A stretch of 64,000 nt of DNA from Clostridium kluyveri (GTDB taxonomy: Bacteria > Bacillota > Clostridia > Clostridiales > Clostridiaceae), in contig NZ_CP018335.1 in the NCBI RefSeq assembly GCF_001902295.1, positions 2,356,001-2,420,000 on the forward strand. The letters are read 5' to 3'. The position numbers were made by a program, and so were the translations under genes. The notes beneath the pieces were generated by a model. The model was not told the origin of the DNA. It did no database searches and saw only the letters and a program-made list of their open reading frames with translations. The number at the start of each line of letters is the position of its first letter. Position 1 is the first letter of the stretch. Positions 15,633 through 25,328 of the stretch are shown in pieces.

Positions 15633-16620
15633 AATTTTCCACATCCTTATCTATAATATCCAATATTTCAACCCCCATATTTTTTCCTATTATGCCAGGT
15701 TTTCCATAGTAGTATATCTTATCCTCCAGCATAAGTTTCACAGGATCTGTAGTTTTCTCCTTCAATGTCAGTACATCTCCTATATTCAAATTCAAGAATT
15801 CATTTACCGTTACTTCTACAGTTCCAAGAACCGCCGTAAGGTGAATTCCTACTATGTTTAATCTCTCTCTAAGTTTTTCCCGGGATTCAGCTAACACTTC
15901 TTCATCTCCATCTTGAAACCAGTATTGAACCACTAGTTTATCAAGTACCTTTTCTATACTTAAATAAGGAATACATATATTTATGAAGGTAGTACTTTTA
16001 CCAAGTTCCACTGAAAAACTTATAAGAGCAATGGGATCATTAGGTGCAAGGGTCTGATTCAGTGCAGGATTTGTCTCTATTCCCTCTACTTCCGTTTCCA
16101 CTTCCATTACATCTTCCCAGGCCAATTTCAAGTTTGATATGAGTCCTTCATTTACCACTTTTATAATATTCTTATCTATATCTGTAAATTCCCTGGCCTT
16201 ATATTTTCCTGTTCCACTTCCACCTAAAAGTAAATCTATAATCTCAAACACAAACTGAGGATTTATCTCAAACAATACAGTTCCACTTAAAGGCGGCATT
16301 TTAAATATGGTCAAAATAGTAGGGTTTGGCACAGAATGAATAAACTCTTCATAGGTTATTTGCTGCACGGATTCTACTTTTACTTTTACATTGCTTCTAA
16401 CCTGTGCAGTTAAATAATTGGAAATTATTCTGGCATAGTTGTCATGAATAAGCTCCAGAGTTCTTATATGATCTTTGGAAAATTTCTGGGGACTCCTAAA
16501 ATCATAAGGTTTTACCTTCTGCTGTTCCTCCTCCTGAGGTACCTCATCCGGGGTAAGTTCCCCTGTGGAAAGAGCCGCAAGAAGGGCGTCTATCTCATTC
16601 TGCGATAATACATCTGCCAT
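15625..16620 (-). CDS. fliM: Flagellar motor switch protein FliM
   Basis: The 331-residue protein starts with the CheY-P docking peptide MADVLSQNEIDALLAALSTG. It has the central CheC-like fold (LELIHDNYARIISNYLTAQV near residue 56, and the GGSGTGKYKAREFTDIDKNI loop) and a C-terminal FliN-homologous domain (LRERLNIVGIHLTAVLGTVE). It receives CheY-P and switches rotation direction. The gene is translationally coupled to fliY by an eight-base overlap. Confidence 0.96.
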   Translation of the reverse strand: MADVLSQNEIDALLAALSTGELTPDEVPQEEEQQKVKPYDFRSPQKFSKDHIRTLELIHDNYARIISNYLTAQVRSNVKVKVESVQQITYEEFIHSVPNPTILTIFKMPPLSGTVLFEINPQFVFEIIDLLLGGSGTGKYKAREFTDIDKNIIKVVNEGLISNLKLAWEDVMEVETEVEGIETNPALNQTLAPNDPIALISFSVELGKSTTFINICIPYLSIEKVLDKLVVQYWFQDGDEEVLAESREKLRERLNIVGIHLTAVLGTVEVTVNEFLNLNIGDVLTLKEKTTDPVKLMLEDKIYYYGKPGIIGKNMGVEILDIIDKDVENYE

Positions 16621-16682
16621 TTTCTTCCCCCATTTCTTGAGAAAATTTCAAGTATATGAAACTAATAAATGCAAAGGTCAAT

Positions 16683-17084
16683 TTAATCCGAAAGAAGCTT
16701 ATCTATATCAATCAAGGTAATTATTCTGTCTTTTAAATTTATTATTCCCTTTATATAGGCCTGCTTTTTCTCATCATTTTCCTTTTCTACAATGCTATCT
16801 TCTAAATCTAAAACTTCATCTACTTGATCTACACTTATTCCTACCAGTTCATCTTCCATTTCAAGTATTATTACATTTCCTTCGCTCTTGTCATTTTTAG
16901 GAATATCCATTAAAAAATTTATATCTAAAAGGGATATCACATTTCCCCTTAAATTTATAAGACCTTTTATATAAGTTGGTGCCTTAGGAACTCTAGTTAT
17001 TTCCATAGCATCATTTATACTTTGAACTTTGGCTGTTTCTACAGCAAATTGCTCATTGTTTAATCCGAATATGACAACCTGCAT
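16683..17084 (-). CDS. cheW: Chemotaxis coupling protein CheW
   Basis: CheW links chemoreceptors to CheA. The 133-residue sequence has the family motifs MQVVIFGLNNEQFAVETAKV, the PTYIKGLINLRGNVISLLDI segment near residues 40-60 and a repeat of this pattern at the end (QAYIKGIINLKDRIITLIDI). The ATG at 17084 follows GGGAGGGG; an upstream in-frame extension has no ribosome binding site. This is one of two cheW genes in the window, the other being at 22826-23272. A 219-base gap separates it from cheY. Confidence 0.93.
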   Translation of the reverse strand: MQVVIFGLNNEQFAVETAKVQSINDAMEITRVPKAPTYIKGLINLRGNVISLLDINFLMDIPKNDKSEGNVIILEMEDELVGISVDQVDEVLDLEDSIVEKENDEKKQAYIKGIINLKDRIITLIDIDKLLSD

Positions 17085-17303
17085 ATTTACCCCTCCCTTT
17101 ATAGAGATATACAAGACTATGTATATAAATAACATTTATACATAAAATAGCAGGTTTGACTCTTTTTAACTAAGTTATACAAATATTTATCTGCACTGCA
17201 TTAAAGTTTAATAAAAATTTTATCCACTTTAATGTTTTCGTTATAAACCATGCTATCTTTATATAAATTCAAAAATTTAAATTTTAAAATTTCACTTTAA
17301 TTT

Positions 17304-17666
17304 TTAAGATGCTACAACTTTATTTATAGCTTCCAGTACTCTGTCTGGCTGGAACGGTTTTACTATAAAATCTCTAGCCCCTGCTTTTATGGCATCCATA
17401 ACCATAGTCTGTTGTCCCATGGCAGAACACATTATTATCTTTGCACTGGCATCAAAAGCTCTTATTTGTTTTACAGCTTCAATGCCATCCATATCAGGCA
17501 TGGTTATATCCATGGTAACCACATCCGGTTTTTCCTTTTTATATAACTCCACAGCTTTTATACCATTATTTGCCTCCCCTACTACCTCAAAACCATTTTT
17601 TTCAAGTATATCCTTTATCATCATTCTCATAAATGCAGCATCATCCACAATTAATATTTTAGCCAT
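17304..17666 (-). CDS. cheY: Chemotaxis response regulator CheY
   Basis: This 120-residue single receiver domain is the diffusible signal from CheA to the motor. The acidic pair is at residues 8-9 (LIVDDAAFMR), the phospho-acceptor Asp is in VVTMDITMPDMDGIEA near residue 54, and the switch Ser/Thr and Lys are in IIMCSAMGQ and FIVKPFQPDR. FliY, CheC and FliM around it supply the targets and phosphatases. The ATG follows GGAGGGAAAAAA. Confidence 0.95.
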   Translation of the reverse strand: MAKILIVDDAAFMRMMIKDILEKNGFEVVGEANNGIKAVELYKKEKPDVVTMDITMPDMDGIEAVKQIRAFDASAKIIMCSAMGQQTMVMDAIKAGARDFIVKPFQPDRVLEAINKVVAS

Positions 17667-17700
17667 TTTTTTCCCTCCAAACTATTTACTACTAATATCA

Positions 17701-18297
17701 TCATATTCCTAAAGCATTAAAAATTTTCTCAAGTGAACCAGGCATAGGGACATAATAAAAATGTCCGCTTATCTTAGAATTATTTTGTATAAACAATGTT
17801 TCTATATCCAGCACATATTCATCAAACTGTCCAGACTCTATAAATGTAGTGGAAAGTATTGCTCCCAGCATATCACATGTAACCGCAGGCACTGAAGGTA
17901 TCATGTACAGTCCCGTAAGTTTGGATATTGCATTCATATAAGAACTGGATGTTATATTACCTACCTCACAAAGCACTGAGTTTCCCATATCATTTAAATA
18001 TTCTTCTTTATAACCCATTAACATGGAGATAAGCTCAAGGGCAGTTTCTTTTTCAAATATGAATAATATATTTCCTGGTGCATCTCCTAAAATTCTTACT
18101 ATCACTCCTACAACTATTTCATCTCCTTCAATACTGGTAAAGATGTCGTCAAAGGGTACTATATTTACATCTGGCACTGTAATATCCACCTTTTTATTTA
18201 TAAGCTGGGATAAGGCTGTAGCTGCATTTCCCGTGCCTATATTTACAACTTCTCTTAGTGCATCAAGCTGCATGGATGTAAGGCTTTTGTAGTCCAT
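17701..18297 (-). CDS. cheC: CheY-P phosphatase CheC
   Basis: The 198-residue protein has both CheC active-site helices: LREVVNIGTGNAATALSQL near residues 14-32 and LCEVGNITSSSYMNAISKL near 108-126, each with the Glu and Asn pair that attacks CheY-P. In B. subtilis CheC is activated by CheD, and cheD is also in this operon. The ATG follows AAGGAGGATATAT and lies 11 bases after the cheA stop. Confidence 0.93.
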   Translation of the reverse strand: MDYKSLTSMQLDALREVVNIGTGNAATALSQLINKKVDITVPDVNIVPFDDIFTSIEGDEIVVGVIVRILGDAPGNILFIFEKETALELISMLMGYKEEYLNDMGNSVLCEVGNITSSSYMNAISKLTGLYMIPSVPAVTCDMLGAILSTTFIESGQFDEYVLDIETLFIQNNSKISGHFYYVPMPGSLEKIFNALGI

Positions 18298-18308
18298 ATA
18301 TATCCTCC

Positions 18309-20387
18309 TTATACCAGAGCAGCAACATCCAATATCAATGTTACAAGGCCATCTCCAAGTATTGTTGCTCCCATGTATTCCTTCAGATTTTGCAATGTTT
18401 TTCCAAGAGGTTTTATAACAATTTCCCTTTGTCCAAGTAGTGAGTCTACCATAAGTCCCACAGTTTTTTCCCCTACTTTAACTATTACTATATAATTTTT
18501 ATTGTTTTTAGATTTTTCAACCCTTAGTTTATCATATAACCTTACAAGAGATATTACATTTCCATTATATATTATGACCTCTTTATTGTTGGTCATTTTT
18601 ATCAAGTCCTCTTTATAGTCTATAACTCTATCTACATAACTTAGGGATATTGCCATAGTCTCATTTCCTACTCCTACCAATAACACCTGTATTATCTGAA
18701 GTGTAAGAGGAAGTCTTATTACAAAGGCAGAACCTTCATTCTTTTCACTTACCACATCTACAGTTCCCCCCAGGGCGGATATCTTTGTCTTAACTACATC
18801 CATACCTACTCCCCTGCCTGAAATATCCGTTACTTCAGTATTGGTGCTGAATCCCTGCAAAAATATAAGGTTTTTCACATCATTGTCTGACATGCCCTCG
18901 GTGTTTATACCCATATTTTCAGCCTTTTGTCTTACCTTGTCCACAGGTATTCCACTTCCATCATCTACAACCTTTATTACTGCATTGGTACCCTCCTGAT
19001 AGGCAATAAGACTTATTTTTCCAACAGGATCTTTGCCTTTTGATATTCTCTCCTCTTTTGATTCTATGCCATGATCTGCCGCATTTCTAATGAGATGAAT
19101 CAAAGGTTCTCCTATTTCATCTATTACAGTTCTGTCAAGTTCCGTATCCGCTCCTTCAATTACAAGTTCCATTTCTTTGTCAAGTTCCACAGATAAATCT
19201 CTTATCATCCTTGGAAATCTGTTAAATACCGTATCAAGAGGCAGCATTCTAATTTTCATAACCAGATCTTGAAGATCTGAAGTGGTTCTGGCCACTTGCT
19301 CTAAAGTTTCATTTAATTCATTCAATTTATAATTACTGCTTATCTGTTCAAGTCTTGTTCTATTTATAACAAGCTCTGATACCATATTCATAAATTTATC
19401 CAGTCTCTCTAAATCCACTCTCACAGATTGATGCGCCTTTTTATGTGGTTCTTTTTTTGCCGCCTTTTTATTTCCTTTGTCTTTATCAGGTACAAGAGCA
19501 GGCTTTGGCTTTATATCTTCTACTTTGGATGAAGCCCCCCTTTGAATTATGGACTTTATTTGCTCACTTTGTGTATCTTTAGTCTGCATTTTTTTTATTT
19601 TTTCTGCTTCTATATCTATTTTTTCTATGGATACCTCTTCCACTTCAGATATATTCATCAAGTTTTCATACACTTTATTTTCATCACTTGTGGTAACAAA
19701 GGTAAGGTCTACTTCAAAATCAAAGTTTTCATTTTCCAGGTCTTCTGTATTTGGAACAGATTTAATTATCTCCCCCATTTCCTCCAGACTCTTGAATATG
19801 AGAAATACTCTGGCAGATTTCAGCAGGGTATTTTCACTAATGGTTACCCTTATCTGATAAGAATTAAATCCTTTATCTCGCGCCTGCTTAACTACGTTTA
19901 TATCATATTCATTTAATTCTACCTGTATGTTTTTAGTACTCTTTGCACTGTCATTTTGTTTTTCTTCCTGTATATCTTCCTTTAATTCCTTCTCTTTATC
20001 ATTATTTTGTAAATTAGCTATATTCTCCAATTCTTCTATAATACCCTTTATAGGAACTTCTTCTTCCACACCATCTTCTATATTTTTTATCATCTGCTCA
20101 AGGGTATCCAGACATTTAAATAAAACTGTCACCACATCTTGAGTAACCTTTAGTTTGCCATCTCTAAACCTGGACAATACATCTTCCATTTTATGGGTTA
20201 ACTCTCCTACTTCATTAAATCCCATGGTAGCTGCCATTCCCTTTAATGTATGTGCAACTCTAAAAATTTCATTTACTTTGTCTATGTTGTGAGGCTCTTG
20301 TTCAAGTTGAAGTAGTGACTCATTTAAAATCTGCAGATTGTCCATTGCTTCTTCTAGGAACATAGACATATACTGTGATGTATCCAT
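18309..20387 (-). CDS. cheA: Chemotaxis histidine kinase CheA
   Basis: The 692-residue kinase has the P1 phosphotransfer domain with His46 in RVAHTLKGMAATMGF, a P2-like region (about 150-240), a Lys-rich linker, the P3 dimer helices (VRVDLERLDKFMNMVSELVI), the P4 ATPase (LIRNAADHGIESKEERISKG, VDDGSGIPVDKV, GRGVGMDVVKTKI) and the C-terminal P5 CheW-like domain. It passes phosphate to CheY and CheB. The gene lies between cheR and cheC with short spacing. The ATG follows GGGAGGGAAAGAA. Confidence 0.97.
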   Translation of the reverse strand: MDTSQYMSMFLEEAMDNLQILNESLLQLEQEPHNIDKVNEIFRVAHTLKGMAATMGFNEVGELTHKMEDVLSRFRDGKLKVTQDVVTVLFKCLDTLEQMIKNIEDGVEEEVPIKGIIEELENIANLQNNDKEKELKEDIQEEKQNDSAKSTKNIQVELNEYDINVVKQARDKGFNSYQIRVTISENTLLKSARVFLIFKSLEEMGEIIKSVPNTEDLENENFDFEVDLTFVTTSDENKVYENLMNISEVEEVSIEKIDIEAEKIKKMQTKDTQSEQIKSIIQRGASSKVEDIKPKPALVPDKDKGNKKAAKKEPHKKAHQSVRVDLERLDKFMNMVSELVINRTRLEQISSNYKLNELNETLEQVARTTSDLQDLVMKIRMLPLDTVFNRFPRMIRDLSVELDKEMELVIEGADTELDRTVIDEIGEPLIHLIRNAADHGIESKEERISKGKDPVGKISLIAYQEGTNAVIKVVDDGSGIPVDKVRQKAENMGINTEGMSDNDVKNLIFLQGFSTNTEVTDISGRGVGMDVVKTKISALGGTVDVVSEKNEGSAFVIRLPLTLQIIQVLLVGVGNETMAISLSYVDRVIDYKEDLIKMTNNKEVIIYNGNVISLVRLYDKLRVEKSKNNKNYIVIVKVGEKTVGLMVDSLLGQREIVIKPLGKTLQNLKEYMGATILGDGLVTLILDVAALV

Positions 20388-20399
20388 TTCTTTCCCTCC

Positions 20400-21167
20400 C
20401 TATAGCTTTCTATATATAAAGGTAGAAGCTTTCTCAAAGCCATAATCCTTAAAATTATATATACTTTCAGTAGCTCCAACAAACAATAACCCGCCTTTTT
20501 TCAAGGATTGGCTAAATTTTTTATATATGTTGTTTTTTATATCTTGATTAAAATATATTACCACATTCCTGCATACTATTAAATCAAAATTGCTTTCATA
20601 ACTCTCTAATATTAAGTCGTGCTTTTTAAAATTAACTAAACTCTTTATTTCAGAATTTATAATATATTTATCATCCCGCAGAGTAAAATATTTGCTTAAA
20701 TACTCCTTACTTACATTTTTCACTTCAGATATTGTGTATTCTCCTTTTTTAGCCCTCTCAATTATGGTATTATCTATATCTGTAGCCAGTATTTTATGCC
20801 TTGCCCCTCTAGATAATTCGTTCAAATATATAGCTATGGAATAAGGTTCTGCCCCGATTGAGCAAGCTGCACTCCATATCTTTAAAGAGCTGTTTTTAGA
20901 AAGCAATTCTTGTTTTAGCATAACTTTAAGTTCTTCAAATATATCTGGATTTCTAAAAAATTCAGATACATTTATTGTAATGAAATCTAAAAATTTTTGT
21001 CTTTGAGAACCATCTTTCTTTAGAAGCATTACATATTCATCTATACTGCTTACTCCTACCCTGGACATCAAACTATTTATCCTTCTATGCAGTTGATTTG
21101 ATTTATAGGCTGACAGGTTTATATTAAATTCTTTTAAAACCCACTGCTCAAAATAAGCCATATCCAT
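20400..21167 (-). CDS. cheR: Chemoreceptor methyltransferase CheR
   Basis: CheR methylates glutamates on chemoreceptors using S-adenosylmethionine. The 255-residue protein has the N-terminal helical CheR domain (NLSAYKSNQLHRRINSLMSR) and the SAM-binding domain with LKIWSAACSIGAEPYSIAIY near residues 96-115 and FDLIVCRNVVIYFNQDIKNN. It lies five bases after cheB, in the order cheB-cheR-cheA. The ATG follows AGGAGGTAGACTTT. Confidence 0.96.
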   Translation of the reverse strand: MDMAYFEQWVLKEFNINLSAYKSNQLHRRINSLMSRVGVSSIDEYVMLLKKDGSQRQKFLDFITINVSEFFRNPDIFEELKVMLKQELLSKNSSLKIWSAACSIGAEPYSIAIYLNELSRGARHKILATDIDNTIIERAKKGEYTISEVKNVSKEYLSKYFTLRDDKYIINSEIKSLVNFKKHDLILESYESNFDLIVCRNVVIYFNQDIKNNIYKKFSQSLKKGGLLFVGATESIYNFKDYGFEKASTFIYRKL

Positions 21168-21172
21168 AAAGT

Positions 21173-22288
21173 CTACCTCCTACCAGATGTTATTATTTTC
21201 AACACTTCTTTTGCTATATCATTTAACGGTAAAACCAAATCTACTTTTCCCGTTTCATATGCAACCTTTGGCATACCATAAATGGTACAGGTAGACTCGT
21301 CTTGTGATATAGTGATACCTCCATTTTTTTTAATTTCCACAGTTCCTTCTGCACCATCTTTACCCATTCCCGTTAAAACTACACTAACTATATTTTCCTT
21401 ATACACCTTTGAGGCAGATACAAATAGCTTATCCACCGCAGGTCTCACTCCCCATATTGCAGGTTCTTTATTTAGGTGTATTTTTTTATCATTCCATACC
21501 TCCATATGATACCCGCCTGGAGCTATGTATACAACATTTATTTCAGCAGTCATTCCTTCTTGTGCTTCTACTACTTTTACATGAGAACTTAAATTCAGTC
21601 TCTCTGCAAAAGCTTTGGTAAAGCCTACAGGCATATGCTGTACCACAAATACAGGTACTCCTATATCCTTTGGCAGTTCTGTTATAACTGAAGTAAGTGC
21701 CTTAGGTCCTCCTGTAGACGCCCCCATTACTACAGCATCTATTCTTCCCGGTCGAAATTTACTCTCTCTTACCTTTTTAGTATTTTCAGCTGCAATATGC
21801 ACTGCGGCAATTTCTTTATAACTTTTATCTTCAGCTGCACTTATGGTTTTAATAGGGCTATTTTTATTGGATGTACCAAAATAAGCCACTTTAATTTTTT
21901 GTATCAATTCAACTTTTACTTTATCTATATCAAGGGATATGGTTCCAGAGGGTTTAGGTAAAAAATCAAAGGCTCCTGCTGCTAAACATTCCATAGTGAG
22001 CTTTGTACCTTCTTTTGAAATACTACTTAAAATTATTACAGGTATGTCTATATTTTTCTTTTTAAGTTCTCCAAGTGCAGTTATACCATCCATCTTTGGC
22101 ATTTCTACATCCATGGTTATTACATCTGGCATAGTTTTATAAAAACTAGAAGAAAATTTATCCATAAGATCCTGTCCATTTCTGGCGGTGCCTATTACTT
22201 CTATGGAACTGTCCTCTTTTATCATGTCTGAGATAATTTTTCTCATAAGTGCTGAATCATCTACTACTAAAACTTTAATCTTTTTCAA
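21173..22288 (-). CDS. cheB: Chemotaxis methylesterase/glutamine deamidase CheB
   Basis: CheB removes methyl groups from chemoreceptors. The N-terminal receiver has D10-D11 and phospho-acceptor D60 (VITMDVEMPKMDG). After a linker of about 50 residues, the esterase domain shows the catalytic Ser (VMGASTGGPKALTSV), His (FVVQHMPVGFTKAFA) and Asp (TGMGKDGAEG). The 371-residue length is normal. The start is a TTG with GGAGTGATAATAG ahead; the next ATG would remove the first beta strand. Confidence 0.96.
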   Translation of the reverse strand: MKKIKVLVVDDSALMRKIISDMIKEDSSIEVIGTARNGQDLMDKFSSSFYKTMPDVITMDVEMPKMDGITALGELKKKNIDIPVIILSSISKEGTKLTMECLAAGAFDFLPKPSGTISLDIDKVKVELIQKIKVAYFGTSNKNSPIKTISAAEDKSYKEIAAVHIAAENTKKVRESKFRPGRIDAVVMGASTGGPKALTSVITELPKDIGVPVFVVQHMPVGFTKAFAERLNLSSHVKVVEAQEGMTAEINVVYIAPGGYHMEVWNDKKIHLNKEPAIWGVRPAVDKLFVSASKVYKENIVSVVLTGMGKDGAEGTVEIKKNGGITISQDESTCTIYGMPKVAYETGKVDLVLPLNDIAKEVLKIITSGRR

Positions 22289-22311
22289 ACTATTATCACT
22301 CCATTAAATTT

Positions 22312-22800
22312 TTAAATTTCTTTTATTCCCATTCCTACAGTACGTATTTTTACCCCACCCTGGGAGGTATCAAATATCATAGTCCTTCCTTTATTACCTC
22401 CCAGATCCTCGGATAATATAGGAACAGAACATTTTTCCAATATTTTCTTCACAGCAGCACTATTTCTATTGCCTATATCCATAATCATGCTCTTATCTGA
22501 AAAATTAAACATAGATGCTCCACCTGCTATTTTGGCTTTTAAATTTCTCTTATTTACTCCTAATTTTTCTAAATCTTTTATTAAAAGAGGGACAGCTAAA
22601 TCCGCAAATTTTACAGGGTTTTTTATGTTACTGAATTGTGTGCTGTCCGGCAGCATTATATGTGCTAGTCCACCTATACCTTTTATTTTATCATACAAAG
22701 CTATACCAACACAGGAACCAAGCCCTATAGTTATAAGTCTATGAGGGGAGCCGGCAGTATTCATATCTGCTATTCCTACCTTTATCTCTTTTATCTCCAT
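22312..22800 (-). CDS. cheD: Chemoreceptor glutamine deamidase CheD
   Basis: CheD deamidates receptor glutamines and also activates CheC. The 162-residue protein keeps the catalytic Cys30 in IGLGSCVGIALYD and His47 in GLAHIMLPDS. The C-terminal part has KAKIAGGASMFNFSDKSM. It follows cheW and precedes cheB in the same direction. The presence of cheC and cheD together matches the B. subtilis adaptation scheme. Confidence 0.95.
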   Translation of the reverse strand: MEIKEIKVGIADMNTAGSPHRLITIGLGSCVGIALYDKIKGIGGLAHIMLPDSTQFSNIKNPVKFADLAVPLLIKDLEKLGVNKRNLKAKIAGGASMFNFSDKSMIMDIGNRNSAAVKKILEKCSVPILSEDLGGNKGRTMIFDTSQGGVKIRTVGMGIKEI

Positions 22801-22825
22801 AAATATTGCACCTTTCGATTTTAAA

Positions 22826-23272
22826 TTATATAAGTTCCTTCTCTTGCTCTGTTAATATTTTAGAAAGATTTAAAAATATTATTATTTTATCATTTATTTT
22901 AATAAGTCCCTTAATATATCTTTTGGATATTCCAGCTACTATATCCGGTGGGGCTTCAATGCTGCTTACATTTACATCCCTTACTTCAGATACCACATCA
23001 ACTATTATGCCTATCTTATTTCCATCTTGTTTTGTAACTATAATCTTAGACTCGTCCCTTTTCTCTTCTCCACTAAATCCAAATTTTCTGGTAAGGCATA
23101 TTACAGGAAGTATATTTCCCTCATAATTTATAACTCCATCTACAAAATCAGGGGAATCCGGTAATTTTGTGGTTTCTTCATATCCCAGAATCCTCTCTAT
23201 TTCCATGATATCTGTAGCATAATATTCTTCATTTATGCTAAATATTAATACTTTTATTTCTTCCTGGCTCAT
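22826..23272 (-). CDS. cheW: Chemotaxis coupling protein CheW (second copy)
   Basis: A 148-residue CheW-like protein with KVLIFSINEEYYATDIMEIE at the start, SPDFVDGVINYEGNILPVIC near residues 40-60 and ISKRYIKGLIKINDKIIIFL near the end. It is the first chemotaxis gene of the run cheW-cheD-cheB-cheR-cheA, downstream of fapA. It differs clearly from the cheW at 16683-17084, so it may serve a different receptor set or tether. The ATG follows AAGGAGGATATTTAA. Confidence 0.92.
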   Translation of the reverse strand: MSQEEIKVLIFSINEEYYATDIMEIERILGYEETTKLPDSPDFVDGVINYEGNILPVICLTRKFGFSGEEKRDESKIIVTKQDGNKIGIIVDVVSEVRDVNVSSIEAPPDIVAGISKRYIKGLIKINDKIIIFLNLSKILTEQEKELI

Positions 23273-23364
23273 TTAAATATCCTCCTTAAATAATATTTAA
23301 AACTAGCATTTAATTCAATTTGTTACACAATTATAGCATAATTTGATGTATTTATAATAGGTTT

Positions 23365-25317
23365 TTAGAGAAGAAATTTGTCTACTACAATATTGCCCTC
23401 ATTAAAATAAGCATGCAAATTTTTACTTGGAGAATCCAGCATAAGTTTTTTCTTTCCCACTTTGATTATAGTATTGTGATATGCAATATCCGCCCATATA
23501 TGTCCTTCATCTTCTACATGAAGTACTGTAGACACTCCTGCCATACTACCTACAATTTTACATTTAATTTCTTTTTTCGCTTTTAATATTCCCCCTCTTG
23601 CTACACTTCTTTCCTGCAAAAATTCAATAGACTCATTTGCAGTAATTTCAGATATATACTCTCCTTTTCCCGTAATTACTACGCTGCCGGAACTTTCTAT
23701 ATGAGAATCCTGACAATAGGCTATAGTTAAATTTACAGGAAGAGCAAGGCATTCATTTAAATGTTCAATTTCAGCTTCAATTTTTTCTTTTAGATAATTT
23801 AACTCTGAGTAGTTTTTTATATTTATAGGCCCCATACCCATGAGACTTGTCCTTATAATTTTTACTATTTCCTTTCCCAAACTTTGTTCACATTCTTCAG
23901 GGTCCATATTCAAATCTGCAATTATATTTATTCCAAGCTTTAAAAGTCCTTTAAATTTATTTTCCAATAATACTTTTATTATCTCCCCATCTTTTTTATT
24001 CTTGCCAAGCAGATCATACATTTTTATTTCTTTTACGGCTTCAATCATCTCTTCCAGGTTAACATTAAATTCTGCAAGATGATCTATGGTTTTGATTTTA
24101 TTTACACAATCTCCCCCACCATATATTTCCGAGCCTACAATACTTCCATTTATTAAGATATCCCCCACGGCTTTAATCTTAGCTCTTTCCACTTCTTTAT
24201 ATATACTAAGGTTTCCTCCACATTCAACTTCCATTCCTTCTCTTACGTTACCCTGTACTATTACATCTCCTGTAAACTTTATATTCCCCGTACTTAAATC
24301 CACATCTTTACTGATTTCATGAACCTGATGTACATAAAAAGTACCACTTTTTATAAAAGGCTTTCCCTCTATAACTGCTTCAACTTTATCCTCATCTTTA
24401 ATCATACACCCTTGTCCTGCAGTAAGTTTTTTATGTTTAGCTTTTTTAAATTTTAAAGTTTTCCCATTTACATCAAATCCATTTTCTCCTTCAATTCCTT
24501 TGTGCCTTTCAGCAATAATATCACCTTTTTTTACAGTACTTACAATGCCTATACTTTTAAAATCTACATTACCTCCCACATCCTCTTTGAAGTCTACAGA
24601 ATCTTGAAAGTTGATATTTATAACATCATCTTCCCCATCTACGGGTTTTTTACCTTTTGCTATTAATACTCTTTTTCCACTTTGTAGAACATCCTTAAAA
24701 TTTTCTTCAATTACACCATAAACAATTTTATTACTTACAAGTTCATTTTTTATGTCATTTTCATTGTATTTAGGAGGTTCCACAGTTTCAACTATATGAA
24801 CTTCCAAATTCAATTTATTGCTTTCTTTTGTATCTTTAAGCACATAAACACTTTTAGATGTGTAATTAACCTTTGCATAGGCTTCCATAGCATCTTGTGA
24901 AATATCTATTTTCAATTCCCTTTTGGGAACATTTTCTTCTAAAATCACTTCTATATTACTGCTGCTTAGAACTTCACATTCTCCTTTTATTTCAACTCCA
25001 TCTACAAAAATGGACATATGTTCTCCCTTTACTATTACAGCCGGCTTTTCCCCATCTATGGGGTCTTTTACAATTATCTTACCTTCTACAACTTTTACAA
25101 TACCTTGATCCTCATTTAATTTATTCTCTTCTTCCTCTCTAGAAATTCCTTCTCCTTTCTCCTCATCATAGGTCACCTCTATTACTACTTTTTTCCTAAA
25201 AAAAGATTTTTTGTTTTCAAGTACTTTATACTCCAATTTATCCTCTGGTATATTTAATTCATATCTTGCAAGCTGCAGACAATTTTCCAGTGAAGTGTCT
25301 TGAAATACTTTTTTCAT
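23365..25317 (-). CDS. fapA: FapA / DUF342 polymer-forming protein
   Basis: The 650-residue protein has an N-terminal Jag-N-like segment (FQDTSLENCLQLARYELNIP, ending FFRKKVVIEV) and a long DUF342 region with repeated beta-helix turns (GNIKFTGDVIVQGNVREGME, VGDILINGSIVGSEIYGGGD, AKKEIKCKIVGSMAGVSTVL). A helical part lies at about 420-530. Relatives are called flagellar assembly protein A because they occur with chemotaxis and flagellar genes, as here. The biochemical role is poorly known. The ATG follows AAGGAGGGAAAAT. Confidence 0.85.
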   Translation of the reverse strand: MKKVFQDTSLENCLQLARYELNIPEDKLEYKVLENKKSFFRKKVVIEVTYDEEKGEGISREEEENKLNEDQGIVKVVEGKIIVKDPIDGEKPAVIVKGEHMSIFVDGVEIKGECEVLSSSNIEVILEENVPKRELKIDISQDAMEAYAKVNYTSKSVYVLKDTKESNKLNLEVHIVETVEPPKYNENDIKNELVSNKIVYGVIEENFKDVLQSGKRVLIAKGKKPVDGEDDVININFQDSVDFKEDVGGNVDFKSIGIVSTVKKGDIIAERHKGIEGENGFDVNGKTLKFKKAKHKKLTAGQGCMIKDEDKVEAVIEGKPFIKSGTFYVHQVHEISKDVDLSTGNIKFTGDVIVQGNVREGMEVECGGNLSIYKEVERAKIKAVGDILINGSIVGSEIYGGGDCVNKIKTIDHLAEFNVNLEEMIEAVKEIKMYDLLGKNKKDGEIIKVLLENKFKGLLKLGINIIADLNMDPEECEQSLGKEIVKIIRTSLMGMGPINIKNYSELNYLKEKIEAEIEHLNECLALPVNLTIAYCQDSHIESSGSVVITGKGEYISEITANESIEFLQERSVARGGILKAKKEIKCKIVGSMAGVSTVLHVEDEGHIWADIAYHNTIIKVGKKKLMLDSPSKNLHAYFNEGNIVVDKFLL

Positions 25318-25328
25318 ATTTTCCCTCC

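Noticed and set aside
15391..15861. 156-codon plus-strand frame
   Set aside because: It is an opposite-strand shadow of fliY and fliM, which have full family matches.
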